The notes: generated by a model from the letters alone, not told the origin. Positions 19,408 to 30,885 are shown, counted from the first letter of the stretch. The stretch is 64,000 nucleotides of DNA from Arenibacter certesii DSM 19833 (GCF_000429545.1 NZ_KE386915.1:1-64000); one strand, 5' to 3'. Program-made: numbers and translations.

Positions 19408-20271
19408 TTAGAAATATACAACTAATATGATGCTGATAACAGCAAGTCCTATACCTGCCCAGTTCTTTTTGCTTACCTTTTCTTTGAATAATATTATTCC
19501 TAATAAGGTAGTAGACATTACAATAGCTACATTATTGATGGTAAAAATAGAGGCGCTGTTCAGCTCCTTGTGCTGCAGGGCGGCGAGTATAAAATAAACA
19601 GAAAAATAGTTTGGAATCCCTAAAGCAATACCTCCTACAATATTTTTTAAATTAAACTTTAATTGGTGTTTAACAGATTTTATCCCTACCAAAATAAGTC
19701 CAGTTGTTGCAGCGGAGGCAAATACAGTAGCAGAAAATAAAGTAAACTCATCTTTTGGAACTTTTGTTTCTTCAAGAAATTTAATACTGGTGTCTATTAT
19801 CCCAGACCCTAGAAAGACTAACGCGGGTAATAGGTATATATTTTTGGTGATGGGGACACCCTTTTCTTTGGAAGAGGCAAAATATACCGCAACTAAAGCG
19901 AATACAATTCCAGCAATTTTAAGGGGTCCCAGCTTTTCGTTGTAGATCAATACTCCAAAAATTACCGGTATTACTAGAGACATTTTGGTAGCAATGGAAG
20001 CCACTGCGATTCCACTTCTTTGTGAAGCTGCTGCCATAAGGTTAAAAACAAGAATAAATAATATCCCAAGAATCATAGTGCCTAGAAACCAAGGCTTTTC
20101 TGGAAGTTCAGATAAGTTTATTTTCTTTTGGTATAGAAAGAAACCTACCATAGCGGCTACAAAATAGTTGACCACAATAGCATATTGAGTTTCTACACCA
20201 GTCTTGGAATACATTTTAAAGACTACAAAAATAATGCTGGAGGATAGTATACTTAGTCCAAGTTCTAGCAT
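19408..20271 (-). CDS. EamA/DMT-family transporter
   Basis: This 287-aa integral membrane protein has about ten hydrophobic helices in two EamA halves (about residues 5-130 and 145-287), the pattern of the drug/metabolite transporter superfamily. The second half ends with the usual LLGIILFKEKVSKKNWAGI loop and a final helix. The substrate cannot be predicted. It overlaps the HAD gene by 7 bp, so it belongs to the ribD-HAD-EamA-YigZ run. Confidence 0.88.
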   Translation of the reverse strand: MLELGLSILSSSIIFVVFKMYSKTGVETQYAIVVNYFVAAMVGFFLYQKKINLSELPEKPWFLGTMILGILFILVFNLMAAASQRSGIAVASIATKMSLVIPVIFGVLIYNEKLGPLKIAGIVFALVAVYFASSKEKGVPITKNIYLLPALVFLGSGIIDTSIKFLEETKVPKDEFTLFSATVFASAATTGLILVGIKSVKHQLKFNLKNIVGGIALGIPNYFSVYFILAALQHKELNSASIFTINNVAIVMSTTLLGIILFKEKVSKKNWAGIGLAVISIILVVYF

Positions 20272-20873
20272 TTTAGCTTGGTCTTTAGTTCAGTAATATC
20301 CTCCTTTCCTACTTGTAGATTCCAGGTCTTTATTCCCAATTTTGCTGCAGCTTCCGTATTCTCCAGTGTGTCATCAACAAAGAAGGTTTCCTCAGGGATT
20401 AAATCGTTTTGATCTAAAACAAATTGATACACTTCCTTATTTGGTTTTCTGAGCTTTATTTCATGTGAAAGGTAAAATTGCTCAAAACTATTTTTAAACC
20501 TATTAAAGCGATCCATTCCCATAGTTTCTGCTACATGTGGAATATGCAAGGCATTGGTATTGCTTAAAAGAAAGAGTCTATGTTTTTCTCTACCTGCCAA
20601 TTCTTCAATGAAGTTCAACCTATATTCAGGGAAATCCAATAACATGGAATTCCAGATGGCAGTGATTTCATTGATAGAAAGGTCCTTAAAATCAGATTGG
20701 AGCTGAGAGGTAAACTCTTTAGGAGTAATTTTCCCCACCTCAAATTCTTCATTTAAAGTATAAAATCTTGCTGGAAGCGCTGAAATCCCTTGATCTTGAA
20801 ATGCTTTAAAAACTACCTGTTTATCTAGATTGATAAAAATATCGCCAAAATCGAAAATAATATTTTTAATCAT
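20265..20873 (-). CDS. HAD-superfamily phosphatase (YihX-like)
   Basis: This 202-aa HAD hydrolase has nucleophile D9 in IIFDFGDIFINLD, with Gly at the n+2 position where other HAD enzymes carry the second Asp; the YihX-type group shows the same pattern. Other motifs are LLSNTN (motif II), KLRKPNKEVY (motif III Lys) and FVDDTLEN (motif IV). A helical cap lies between about residues 20 and 90. YihX relatives act on sugar phosphates such as glucose 1-phosphate. It overlaps ribD by 8 bp and the transporter by 7 bp. A role in riboflavin synthesis (the missing dephosphorylation step) is tempting from position but unproven. Confidence 0.82.
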   Translation of the reverse strand: MIKNIIFDFGDIFINLDKQVVFKAFQDQGISALPARFYTLNEEFEVGKITPKEFTSQLQSDFKDLSINEITAIWNSMLLDFPEYRLNFIEELAGREKHRLFLLSNTNALHIPHVAETMGMDRFNRFKNSFEQFYLSHEIKLRKPNKEVYQFVLDQNDLIPEETFFVDDTLENTEAAAKLGIKTWNLQVGKEDITELKTKLKC

Positions 20874-21915
20874 TTATTATAAGTGTTAATGTATCGGTCA
20901 ATATTGGTATGCTTTCTATAATACGACCTTGAATTAGCGGGGGCCTTAATCCAGCTTCAAATTGGGATTGCCCTGTAAAAATTCGGGCTTCGTCCCATAA
21001 ATCGGCATCAATAAAGCTTTGCACTGTCTGGGCACCTCCCTCTAAGATAACACTTAATATTTGGTGATTATAGAGTATGGTGCAGACTTGTTCAGCTAAA
21101 TTACCCTTAAAATCCACTTCCTCATAAACAATCCCACTAATAGGGTCTTTGGGTATATGATTAGTAATAACAATGGTTTTTATACTGTTGTCTAATACAT
21201 GGAAATGGGTTGGTGTTCTTAATTTTCGGTCAATAATAACTCTTACTGGATTTTTTCCTTTCCAGCGTCTTATGTTTAATTTTGGGTTGTCTGCCAATAC
21301 TGTATTCGTACCTACCATTATGGCCTGTTCTTCACTCCGCCATTGATGAACCAGTTGCTGAGAATGGGGATTGCTGATCCAAAATGGCTCGGGATTATTA
21401 GCCCTTTTTGCCTTTTTTGGGGCAATAAAGCCATCGCTGGTCTGGGCCCATTTTAAGATGATGTAAGGTCTAAATTTGGTGTGGAAGGTTAAAAAGCGTT
21501 TGTGATGTGCTCTACATTCCTTTTCTAATATCCCAACGATTACCTCGCAGCCCGCAGCTTTTAATTTCTCAACGCCTTTGCCAGCTACTTTTTCATGGGG
21601 ATCCAATACACCTATTACAACCCGTGGAATTCTATGTTTAATAACCAGATCGGCACAAGGTGGGGTTTTCCCATAATGGGAGCAAGGCTCTAATGTTACG
21701 TAAAGTGTGGCTTTGCTTAAAACTGATGGGTCTTTTACTGAGTTAATTGCATTTACTTCGGCATGTAAACCACCGTAGGGACTAGTGTAACCCTCCCCAA
21801 TTATTTTCCCATCACGAACAATTACACTGCCTACCATGGGATTGGGAAAGGTAGTTCCAAGTCCATTTTTGGCCAGTTGTATGCACCTCGAAATATATTT
21901 TTCATGTATCTTCAC
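20866..21915 (-). CDS. ribD: Riboflavin biosynthesis protein RibD (deaminase/reductase)
   Basis: RibD carries out two steps of riboflavin synthesis: deamination of the pyrimidine and NADPH reduction of its ribose. The deaminase zinc site is visible: H51 and E53 in HAEVNAI, C78 and C87 in PCSHYGKTPPC. The reductase domain follows (about residues 145-349) with VMVGTNTVLADNPKLNIR. The frame stays open to 21987, but homology begins at KIHEKYISRC, so I place the start at the GTG at 21915; the upstream extension would overlap the divergent acetyltransferase gene. With that start the protein has 349 aa, a normal size. Confidence 0.93.
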   Translation of the reverse strand: MKIHEKYISRCIQLAKNGLGTTFPNPMVGSVIVRDGKIIGEGYTSPYGGLHAEVNAINSVKDPSVLSKATLYVTLEPCSHYGKTPPCADLVIKHRIPRVVIGVLDPHEKVAGKGVEKLKAAGCEVIVGILEKECRAHHKRFLTFHTKFRPYIILKWAQTSDGFIAPKKAKRANNPEPFWISNPHSQQLVHQWRSEEQAIMVGTNTVLADNPKLNIRRWKGKNPVRVIIDRKLRTPTHFHVLDNSIKTIVITNHIPKDPISGIVYEEVDFKGNLAEQVCTILYNHQILSVILEGGAQTVQSFIDADLWDEARIFTGQSQFEAGLRPPLIQGRIIESIPILTDTLTLIIND

Positions 21916-21945
21916 TCCGCAAAAATAGCACAATATTGGTGAAAT

Positions 21946-22461
21946 TTGGAAAAGCTTGGGATAGGGATAGTTATTAGGGAAATGCAATCTACGGATAATG
22001 AGAAGGTAGCCATGCTAATCCGTAAGGTTTTAGTTGAATTGGGCGTTCCTAAAGTGGGTACTGCTTATGCAGATACTTCCTTAGACCAGTTGTTCCAGAA
22101 TTACCAACAGCCTAAAGCTGCTTTCTTTGTGGTGGAGGAACAAGAAAGAATTGTGGGTTGTGCCGGTATTGCCCAGTTGGAAAATTATAAGGGGAATGTT
22201 TGTGAACTACAAAAGATGTACTTTCTAGAAGAGGCTCGGGAACGTGGATTAGGAGCTAAATTGATACACATCTGTCACACTTGTGCCTTGGACTTTGGAT
22301 ATGAATATATTTATTTGGAAACCTTACCATATATGAAAGCTGCTCAAAAGCTATACCTTAAAACGGATTTTAAATATTTACAGGAACCTATGGGCGATAC
22401 CGGACATTATTCATGTTCTGTTTGGATGTTAAAATCAATACGGTCTTTAGTTACTGATTAA
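21946..22461 (+). CDS. GNAT-family N-acetyltransferase
   Basis: This 171-aa GNAT enzyme has the acetyl-CoA-binding loop at about residues 102-107 (ERGLGAK) and the usual strand FFVVEEQERIVGCAGIAQL. Its substrate is unknown. The start is uncertain: the reading frame opens with TTG at 21946, while the first ATG (21982) would cut off the first conserved beta-strand IVIREM. I keep the TTG start. Only 30 bp then separate it from the ribD GTG, so the two divergent genes share a very tight control region. Confidence 0.82.
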   Translation: MEKLGIGIVIREMQSTDNEKVAMLIRKVLVELGVPKVGTAYADTSLDQLFQNYQQPKAAFFVVEEQERIVGCAGIAQLENYKGNVCELQKMYFLEEARERGLGAKLIHICHTCALDFGYEYIYLETLPYMKAAQKLYLKTDFKYLQEPMGDTGHYSCSVWMLKSIRSLVTD

Positions 22462-22504
22462 AAATTTTTACCAATGCCCAGTTAATGGCAAATAAAGAAT
22501 AACA

Positions 22505-23359
22505 ATGCATCTAAAGGAAATTAAAAAAATCTATCATAAAGAACTGGACCACCTTTATTCTAAAGAAGAGGTGGATAGTTTTTTTTATTTGGCCATTGAG
22601 AACTATCTGGGTTTGGAACGTTTTGTATTGGCGTTGGAGCCTAACTTGACGATTACAAAGGAAGAGGAGGGGGAGTTGTTTCGTGCTTTGAGCGAATTGC
22701 GGTTACAGCGGCCCATACAGTATGTGTTGGGAAGTACTCAATTCTGCGATTTAGATTTTATAGTAAATGAAAATGTATTAATACCTCGGCCAGAAACAGA
22801 GGAATTGGTCTATTGGATTTTGGATGAGTTACGTCTTGTGGAGAAGGAAATTTCGATATTGGATATTGGGACGGGGAGCGGCTGTATTGCAATCTCCTTG
22901 TCCAAGTACCTTTCCAATGCCAAAGTACAGGGATTGGATATTTCTAAAAAGGCGATAGCAGTGGCTAAAGAGAATGCCATTGAGAATAAAGTGAATGTCG
23001 ATTTTCTAGAATTCGATGTGCTCTCCCTGGAAGAGCTAGCAGTGCAATATGATGTAATTGTTTCCAATCCTCCCTATGTTAGGGAATTGGAAAAAAGTGA
23101 AATGTATAAAAATGTTTTGGATTATGAACCAGATGGGGCCCTCTTTGTTCCAGATGAGGATCCATTGTTGTTTTATAAAAGTATTGTTAGGTTTGCCCGT
23201 CATCATCTAAACCCTGATGGGATGCTTTTTTTCGAGATCAATCAATACCTAGGGAAAGAGACTAAAAAACTTATGGAATCGGAAGGTTTTTCGGAAATTG
23301 AGCTTAAGGAAGATATGTATGGGAACCACAGAATGTTAAAAGGGGTATGGTCTCAGTAG
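22505..23359 (+). CDS. prmC: Release factor glutamine methyltransferase
   Basis: PrmC methylates the glutamine of the GGQ motif in release factors RF1 and RF2, which speeds peptide release. The 284-aa protein has an N-terminal helical domain, the SAM motif ILDIGTGSGCIA (about residues 118-129) and the catalytic NPPY at 188-191. The linking block IPRPETEELVYW is diagnostic. The length is typical. It starts 43 bp after the acetyltransferase gene on the same strand. Confidence 0.96.
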   Translation: MHLKEIKKIYHKELDHLYSKEEVDSFFYLAIENYLGLERFVLALEPNLTITKEEEGELFRALSELRLQRPIQYVLGSTQFCDLDFIVNENVLIPRPETEELVYWILDELRLVEKEISILDIGTGSGCIAISLSKYLSNAKVQGLDISKKAIAVAKENAIENKVNVDFLEFDVLSLEELAVQYDVIVSNPPYVRELEKSEMYKNVLDYEPDGALFVPDEDPLLFYKSIVRFARHHLNPDGMLFFEINQYLGKETKKLMESEGFSEIELKEDMYGNHRMLKGVWSQ

Positions 23360-23452
23360 ATCGGGCAATATAGATCTCGTTGTAAAAGTCATTTTAGTTA
23401 CTTGTAGGACCAATAAAATATGTTTAAGTCCACCTTGGGTTAATTTAATAAT

Positions 23453-24034
23453 ATGAAAAGTGTTGTAGTATTTTGCGGCAGTAACGTGGGGAACGACCCA
23501 AAAATTATACAAATGGCCTCCCAATTGGGGGAAGCATTTGCTAAGGATAATATTAAACTGATTTACGGTGGTGCCAAAATAGGAATCATGGGGAAGTTGG
23601 CTGCCGGAGTATTAAATAATAATGGCGAGGTTATTGGCGTGATTCCCGATTTTTTGAAACTTAAAGAGGTTTTCCATACTCAGCTTACCCAGCTCATAAT
23701 TACTAAGAACATGCACGAGCGAAAATTGAAAATGCATGACCTGTCCGACGCTATTATAGCGCTTCCCGGAGGTTTTGGGACCCTAGAAGAATTGTTTGAA
23801 ATGGTTACTTGGGCGCAACTGGGGCTTCATCAAAAACCTATTGGCATATTGAACATCAACGGGTTTTACGATGAACTGTTGGCATTTATGCGCACCATGG
23901 TAAATAAGGGGTTTTTGAAACAAGAAAATTACGATATGTTAATAGTAGATGATTCCATAGGAGGACTTCTTTCCAAAATGAAAAACTATCAGCCACAACC
24001 ATTACCAAAATGGATAAAAAAGGAACAGTTATAA
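23453..24034 (+). CDS. LOG family protein (TIGR00730 type)
   Basis: This 193-aa Rossmann-fold protein belongs to the LOG family, whose studied members release nucleobases from nucleoside monophosphates (cytokinin riboside 5'-monophosphate phosphoribohydrolase). The motifs are present: FCGSNVGNDP at the N-terminus, YGGAKIGIMG, the M-HERK segment with R90, and PGGFGTLEE at 105-113. Older annotations call this family lysine decarboxylase, which is wrong. Its TAA is followed at once by the ligA ATG. Confidence 0.9.
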   Translation: MKSVVVFCGSNVGNDPKIIQMASQLGEAFAKDNIKLIYGGAKIGIMGKLAAGVLNNNGEVIGVIPDFLKLKEVFHTQLTQLIITKNMHERKLKMHDLSDAIIALPGGFGTLEELFEMVTWAQLGLHQKPIGILNINGFYDELLAFMRTMVNKGFLKQENYDMLIVDDSIGGLLSKMKNYQPQPLPKWIKKEQL

Positions 24035-26032
<1,998 letters not shown>

Positions 26033-26042
26033 TATTACGCCT

Positions 26043-26876
26043 ATGAGGATTTTTAAAACAGTTGATGGCATCTTGGTCCATATGGAGGGGCAGAACTACC
26101 TTTTGAAAGAAGACTGGGATAAATTCATTTGTAATGATGCTATTTATAAGGATACCCTTATGCGCATCAATCAGATGAGGCCGTTGACAACAGGTTTTTC
26201 TCATTTAATAAACAAGGCACTACCTCCGGTAGGAAAACAGGAGATATGGGCTTCTGGGGTAACCTATTTAAGTAGTAGGGAAGCTCGTATGGAAGAGTCC
26301 AAAGATGCGGGGGGTGGCGATTTTTATGACCGTGTCTACCATGCAGAAAGACCAGAACTGTTTTTTAAGAGTGCTCCTTATCGTGCTGTAGGTCACGGGG
26401 GTAAAGTGCGGATAAGAAAAGACTCCAATTGGAACGTTCCAGAACCAGAGCTTACTATAGTAATTACCCCTAATGCCAAGATAATTGGCTACACTATTGG
26501 TAATGATATGAGTTCTAGGGATATTGAAGGGGAGAATCCGCTTTATCTGCCACAAGCAAAAAGTTATGATGGTGCCACGGCGGTAGGGCCATGTATATGG
26601 CTTACCGAAGAATCTATTTCTATGGATACCAAGATTAAAATTCAAATTGTTCGCAAGGGAGATGTAGTTTTTGAAGGGGAAACCCAAGTGGGGCAGATGA
26701 AAAGAAAACTCACCGATCTTGTTCTTTATCTGTATCGCGAAATGTCCTTTCCTTATGGTAGTCTGTTGATGACTGGAACCGGAGTAGTACCACCCAATTC
26801 TTTTACATTAGATCATAGCGATGTTATCAACATCACAATAGATCCCATTGGAACACTATCCAATGTAGTAGCATAA
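26043..26876 (+). CDS. Fumarylacetoacetase-fold sugar-acid dehydratase-like protein
   Basis: This 277-aa protein has the fumarylacetoacetate hydrolase fold. The blocks [47 protein letters not shown] and TGTGVVPP resemble 2-keto-3-deoxy-sugar-acid (arabinonate or xylonate) dehydratases more than true fumarylacetoacetase. The metal ligands of the fold would be E118 and E120-like residues plus the PEPE acidic pair and the D of GNDMS. No other pentose-oxidation gene is nearby, so the pathway is not confirmed here. A 100-aa conserved gene follows 26 bp later. Confidence 0.78.
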   Translation: MRIFKTVDGILVHMEGQNYLLKEDWDKFICNDAIYKDTLMRINQMRPLTTGFSHLINKALPPVGKQEIWASGVTYLSSREARMEESKDAGGGDFYDRVYHAERPELFFKSAPYRAVGHGGKVRIRKDSNWNVPEPELTIVITPNAKIIGYTIGNDMSSRDIEGENPLYLPQAKSYDGATAVGPCIWLTEESISMDTKIKIQIVRKGDVVFEGETQVGQMKRKLTDLVLYLYREMSFPYGSLLMTGTGVVPPNSFTLDHSDVINITIDPIGTLSNVVA

Positions 26877-26902
26877 ATTGTTCATTTAAAGTATTTTTAA
26901 TA

Positions 26903-27205
26903 ATGGCTATTCCAAATAACTACAGTGAATTTGAAGAAACCCTATTGCAAGAAGCGCCACCGTCTACTTGGTCTGAAGCCTTGCGAGCAATGTGGTTTGA
27001 TGTTAAAGGGGATTGGGAGGCATCCCATAATATAGCACAAGATCTGCATGATAACAATGGTAGCTGGATCCATGCTTATTTACATAGAAAAGAAGGTGAT
27101 AAATTTAATTCGGGTTATTGGTATAGAATGGCAGGGAGAAGATTCCCTAGCATAAGCTTAGAGGACGAACAACGGGAATTGATAGAATATTTTTTAGATC
27201 AATAG
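26903..27205 (+). CDS. Conserved small protein of unknown function
   Basis: This 100-aa soluble protein is rich in Trp and Tyr (WSEALRAMWFDVKGDW, GSWIHAYLHRKEGD, GYWYRMAGR) and has no signal peptide or membrane helix. I recall homologues in many bacteria without a settled function. The strongly conserved-looking aromatic and charged pattern argues that it is real. It follows the dehydratase by 26 bp and a terminator follows it, so the two probably share a transcript. Confidence 0.75.
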   Translation: MAIPNNYSEFEETLLQEAPPSTWSEALRAMWFDVKGDWEASHNIAQDLHDNNGSWIHAYLHRKEGDKFNSGYWYRMAGRRFPSISLEDEQRELIEYFLDQ

Positions 27206-27253
27206 CGGTAATAATAGTGATTTGAGGCTAAAAGTACACTCCATACAACATAA

Positions 27254-27292
27254 AATAAATAGGCCATAAATATGCTTCATGGCCTATTTATT
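27254..27292 (+). terminator. Terminator at the end of the prmC-ligA run
   Basis: AATAAATAGGCCA (27254-27266) pairs perfectly with TGGCCTATTTATT (27280-27292) around a 13-nt loop. It lies between convergent genes and can serve both strands. Confidence 0.75.
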
Positions 27293-27361
27293 ATTTACAC
27301 TTTTAAACCGGAGGATATTTTGTCTCCTCCATTTCCATAGTAAAGAAATGCAACAAGTTTT

Positions 27362-28138
27362 TTAGTAATCAGAGTACTCGGTTGGGTAATAGAAGCGGGT
27401 ATCATTCTTAGAAACGTTGTTCTGATAAACTGGATCGGCCTTTAATTTATTCCATACGGGGGAATCAGCAAATGACTTCCAGTGTGCATCTCTGCTAGCC
27501 TTATTTTCAAATGTGGTCATATACATTAGGTTGGGCATGTTGGCCCCGGATAATACCTCCCCATAGAAAACAGCATTAAACCCTAGGTCGTCAAAGAGCG
27601 TTACTTCTCCACCTTGGTTGAACATAGCCACTTTATTGATGTATTTGGCCTCGGTGGCAGACTCATAGCTTCTTAACTCGTATACACGATCTTTACGAGG
27701 CCCAGTTAATGGGGAAGGCTTCATTTTGGGCATATCTATAAAAGCTTTTAAAATAATTGATTCTGCCCTACTGTAGGGCGGATTTTTATAGGATGCATCC
27801 AAAAAATCTTTGGCAGTGGCCATATAGACTTTATCCTTAAGTAAATCAGATTCTAGAGTCTCTAGTTGTGTTAAAGTTTTTAAAGGAATTAAAATTTTAA
27901 TGCTCCTAGGATTTAAAGAATCGATCGTTCTAGGTTTAAAAACCCCCACGTTCTTTATTTTCATTTTTTTAAGCGCTGGCAATAAAGCTTCGCTCAGATA
28001 TGTATCTGTTCTATTTTCCTGCTCCTCGGTAGCTAAAAGGTAGGTTTTAAGTTGGTAATATTCCCTTTGTTGGCCTTGCACCATAGTAGTTATAGAAAAT
28101 AGGAGTAAAAATAATGGAAGGTATGTTGTTTTATACAT
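27362..28138 (-). CDS. NIPSNAP family secreted protein
   Basis: This 258-aa protein has a signal peptide (about residues 1-22, ending MVQGQ) and two NIPSNAP ferredoxin-like halves. The first begins REYYQLKTYLLAT, the second KDRVYELRSYESATEAKY, which is a typical NIPSNAP opening; a later motif is MPNLMYMTTFENKASRDAHWKSF. NIPSNAP proteins are structurally related to antibiotic monooxygenase-like domains but have no defined activity in bacteria. It is probably periplasmic. It stands alone, convergent with the 100-aa gene and 204 bp from the YdeP gene. Confidence 0.88.
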   Translation of the reverse strand: MYKTTYLPLFLLLFSITTMVQGQQREYYQLKTYLLATEEQENRTDTYLSEALLPALKKMKIKNVGVFKPRTIDSLNPRSIKILIPLKTLTQLETLESDLLKDKVYMATAKDFLDASYKNPPYSRAESIILKAFIDMPKMKPSPLTGPRKDRVYELRSYESATEAKYINKVAMFNQGGEVTLFDDLGFNAVFYGEVLSGANMPNLMYMTTFENKASRDAHWKSFADSPVWNKLKADPVYQNNVSKNDTRFYYPTEYSDY

Positions 28139-28341
28139 TTGGCTAGAATTAATTAGATGATTTTTTTAATGGCAAGCAAGATATGATTTTGATGGCAACT
28201 ATTAATTTTTCAGTTGCCTATTTTTTAACAATGTTACTCAATAATTGAGATTTAAAGGCTTCAATGGTGTAACTTTAAAGGTTTTAGGCAGTTACCCTTT
28301 GATGCCTCTTAGGCTCGACTTGTAAACTTGACTAAAATCAT

Positions 28342-30666
28342 TTAGAATTCACTTTCATAAGATTTATGCACTTTTAACTCTATAACAACGGATTTTGAGG
28401 TGGGTGTGTTACTATAATCCGCGGTACTGCCTACAGGTACCAATACATTTGCTTCTGGAAAATAAGTGGCGCAACATTTCTGAGGGATATTATATTCCAA
28501 TACAATGAATTTCTTGGCAACCCTTTCCATACCGTTATGATAGTTGTACAGGTCTACCAGTTGCTTGTTTTTTAGCTTTTGCTTTTCAATATCCTTGCCG
28601 TTCATCAAGATAACCCTTCGTTCATTATAGATGCCACGGTAGCGATCGTTTAATCCATAAATGGTGGTATTAAACTGATCATGACTTCTAATGGTCATCA
28701 TTAAGAGTTCTTTTTCATTTAGGGGTATGTATTCACTTTGGGAAATACTGAAATTAGCCTTGCCAGTGTGGGTATTATAAGTATTCTCTCTATTGCAATT
28801 GGGCAGATAAAACCCTGAGGGTTGTCTTACCTGTTGGTTATAATTATCAAAACCACCAATACATGCTTCAATACTATCTCGAATATGGTCGTAATGCTCA
28901 ATATACTTATCCCAATCCACCCTACTGTTGGGAAGTGTAGCTTTTGCTAAGCCACAAACTATAGCGGGCTCACTTAGCAGGTGGGTAGATACAGGGGTTA
29001 AACTTCCTTTGGAGCTATGGACAATTCCCATGGAGTTTTCTACACTAACAAATTGCAGTTCACCATTTTGTATGTCTTTGTCAGTTCTGCCTAAACAGGG
29101 TAGAATAATAGCCTCTTTCCCATGAATAAGGTGGCTGCGATTTAATTTCGTGGATACGTGTACCGTAAGATCACAATTTTGCAGGGCTTGTGCCGTGTAC
29201 AGCGTATCTGGGGTAGCAGATAGGAAATTACCGCCCATAGCTAAGAATATCTTTGCTTTTCCTTGATGCATTGCTTTAATGCTCTCAACGGTATCGTATC
29301 CATTTTTTCGAGGTGGACTAAAACCAAATTCCTTTTCTATATTATCTAAAAGGGATTTTGGTGGTTTTTCATAAATACCCATAGTCCTATCTCCCTGAAC
29401 ATTACTATGTCCGCGAACAGGGCAGGTACCTGTTCCTGGTTTGCCAATACTGCCTTTTAGAAGTAGTAAATTTACAATCTCCTTAATGGTATTTACGGAA
29501 TTTTTATGCTGAGTAAGGCCCATGGCCCAACAGGCAATCATATTTCGCTTGGCTGCTATCATATCTGCGACTTCTATTAGTTCTTTAAGCGGTATTCCGC
29601 ACTGTTCTATTAATTTATCAATGTCTAAGGATCTAATGTGGGTCAGGTAATTATCTATCCCTTCTGTTTTTTCTTGGATAAATGCATGGTCCAATACCGC
29701 GCCTGGTGTCTTTTCTTCCTTATCTAGCAATAAATTTGTCAATGCTTGCAACAAGGCCATATCACCGTTTATTTTAACCTGTAAATATTTGTCGGTCAAA
29801 GAAGTACTGATACCTAAGGCTCCCTTTACTTGTTGAGGATTACTAAAATTTAATAATCCTGTTTCTAATAATGGATTTATGGAAATGATAGTTGCCCCAT
29901 TCTCTTTTGCTTTTTGCAGGGCACTTAGCATCCTTGGGTGATTGGTGCCAGGGTTCTGTCCTAATATTAAAATAAGATCCGTTTTGTAAAAATCTTCCAG
30001 TTTTACGGAACCTTTGCCAATCCCCAGAGAATCGGTAAGGGCCACCCCGCTACTTTCATGGCACATATTACTACAATCGGGCATATTGTTGGTGCCGTAT
30101 TCTCTTACAAAAAGTTGATAGAGAAAAGCCGCTTCATTGCTAGTTCTTCCAGAGGTGTAGAAAATGGCCTCATCTGGGTGATTCAGTTTATTCAAATGAC
30201 TAGCAATTTTCCTAAATGCTTCTTCCCAACTAATTTCTTCATAGTGATCTGCTCCTTTTGGTAAGAACATAGGTTGCGCCAATCGTCCTTTTTTACCAAT
30301 CTCATAATCAGAAAGAGAGGCTAGGTGAGAGACGCTATTATTCTTAAAAAAACTAGCATCCAATTTTTTAGAGGTTGCTTCTTCCGCAATGGCCTTGGCG
30401 CCATTCTCGCAGTATTCTGCAAAAGAACTCCTGTCGTCGTCCGGATCTGGCCATGCACAACCTGGGCAATCGAATCCTGTTTTTTGGTTGAGGTTGGCTA
30501 AAGCTTTTAAGCCCCTAGCTATTCCCATTTCTCCAAAAACGTGTTTGGCAGAGGAAATTACCGCGGGAATTCCTGCAGCTACTTTTTTGGGCATACCAGT
30601 TCTAATACCCGTTAATTTTTCGGGTGGTTGGGGATTGGGTGATATATCTTTTGCCTTTTTTGTCAT
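28342..30666 (-). CDS. YdeP/FdhF-type molybdopterin oxidoreductase
   Basis: This 774-aa protein belongs to the formate-dehydrogenase-like molybdopterin family, YdeP branch. The N-terminus has GFDCPGCAWPDP (C67 and C70), typical of YdeP and lacking a normal four-Cys [4Fe-4S] site. The molybdopterin-binding halves are seen in IFYTSGRTSNEAAFLYQL, LILGQNPGTNHPRM and the C-terminal domain with MMTIRSHDQFNTTIYG. There is no signal peptide, so it is cytoplasmic. YdeP is linked to acid resistance in E. coli, but its reaction is unknown. fdhD lies 219 bp upstream on the same strand, as expected for a protein that needs a sulfurated cofactor. Confidence 0.92.
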   Translation of the reverse strand: MTKKAKDISPNPQPPEKLTGIRTGMPKKVAAGIPAVISSAKHVFGEMGIARGLKALANLNQKTGFDCPGCAWPDPDDDRSSFAEYCENGAKAIAEEATSKKLDASFFKNNSVSHLASLSDYEIGKKGRLAQPMFLPKGADHYEEISWEEAFRKIASHLNKLNHPDEAIFYTSGRTSNEAAFLYQLFVREYGTNNMPDCSNMCHESSGVALTDSLGIGKGSVKLEDFYKTDLILILGQNPGTNHPRMLSALQKAKENGATIISINPLLETGLLNFSNPQQVKGALGISTSLTDKYLQVKINGDMALLQALTNLLLDKEEKTPGAVLDHAFIQEKTEGIDNYLTHIRSLDIDKLIEQCGIPLKELIEVADMIAAKRNMIACWAMGLTQHKNSVNTIKEIVNLLLLKGSIGKPGTGTCPVRGHSNVQGDRTMGIYEKPPKSLLDNIEKEFGFSPPRKNGYDTVESIKAMHQGKAKIFLAMGGNFLSATPDTLYTAQALQNCDLTVHVSTKLNRSHLIHGKEAIILPCLGRTDKDIQNGELQFVSVENSMGIVHSSKGSLTPVSTHLLSEPAIVCGLAKATLPNSRVDWDKYIEHYDHIRDSIEACIGGFDNYNQQVRQPSGFYLPNCNRENTYNTHTGKANFSISQSEYIPLNEKELLMMTIRSHDQFNTTIYGLNDRYRGIYNERRVILMNGKDIEKQKLKNKQLVDLYNYHNGMERVAKKFIVLEYNIPQKCCATYFPEANVLVPVGSTADYSNTPTSKSVVIELKVHKSYESEF

Positions 30667-30885
30667 CTCGGTTATTTCATTGCTGCCAGTTTAAGGTAAT
30701 TGTCGGTTTCATCTTCTACGCGTTTATCCAAACATACAAAGTCCCTTTCTAACAGTAGTTACATATATTCTCCATCATCAAAGGTTAGTTGGAGTCATGG
30801 CCCTAAGGTTCGGAATAATTAAGTGATCATCTACACTTAACTCCTAAAGTTAAGTTTTAGAAAATCGCTTTCAAAACGTAACGGT

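Noticed and set aside
28342-30666. Selenocysteine or classical formate dehydrogenase
   Set aside because: The N-terminal motif and overall sequence fit YdeP. There is no in-frame TGA, no four-Cys cluster site, and no beta or gamma subunit genes.
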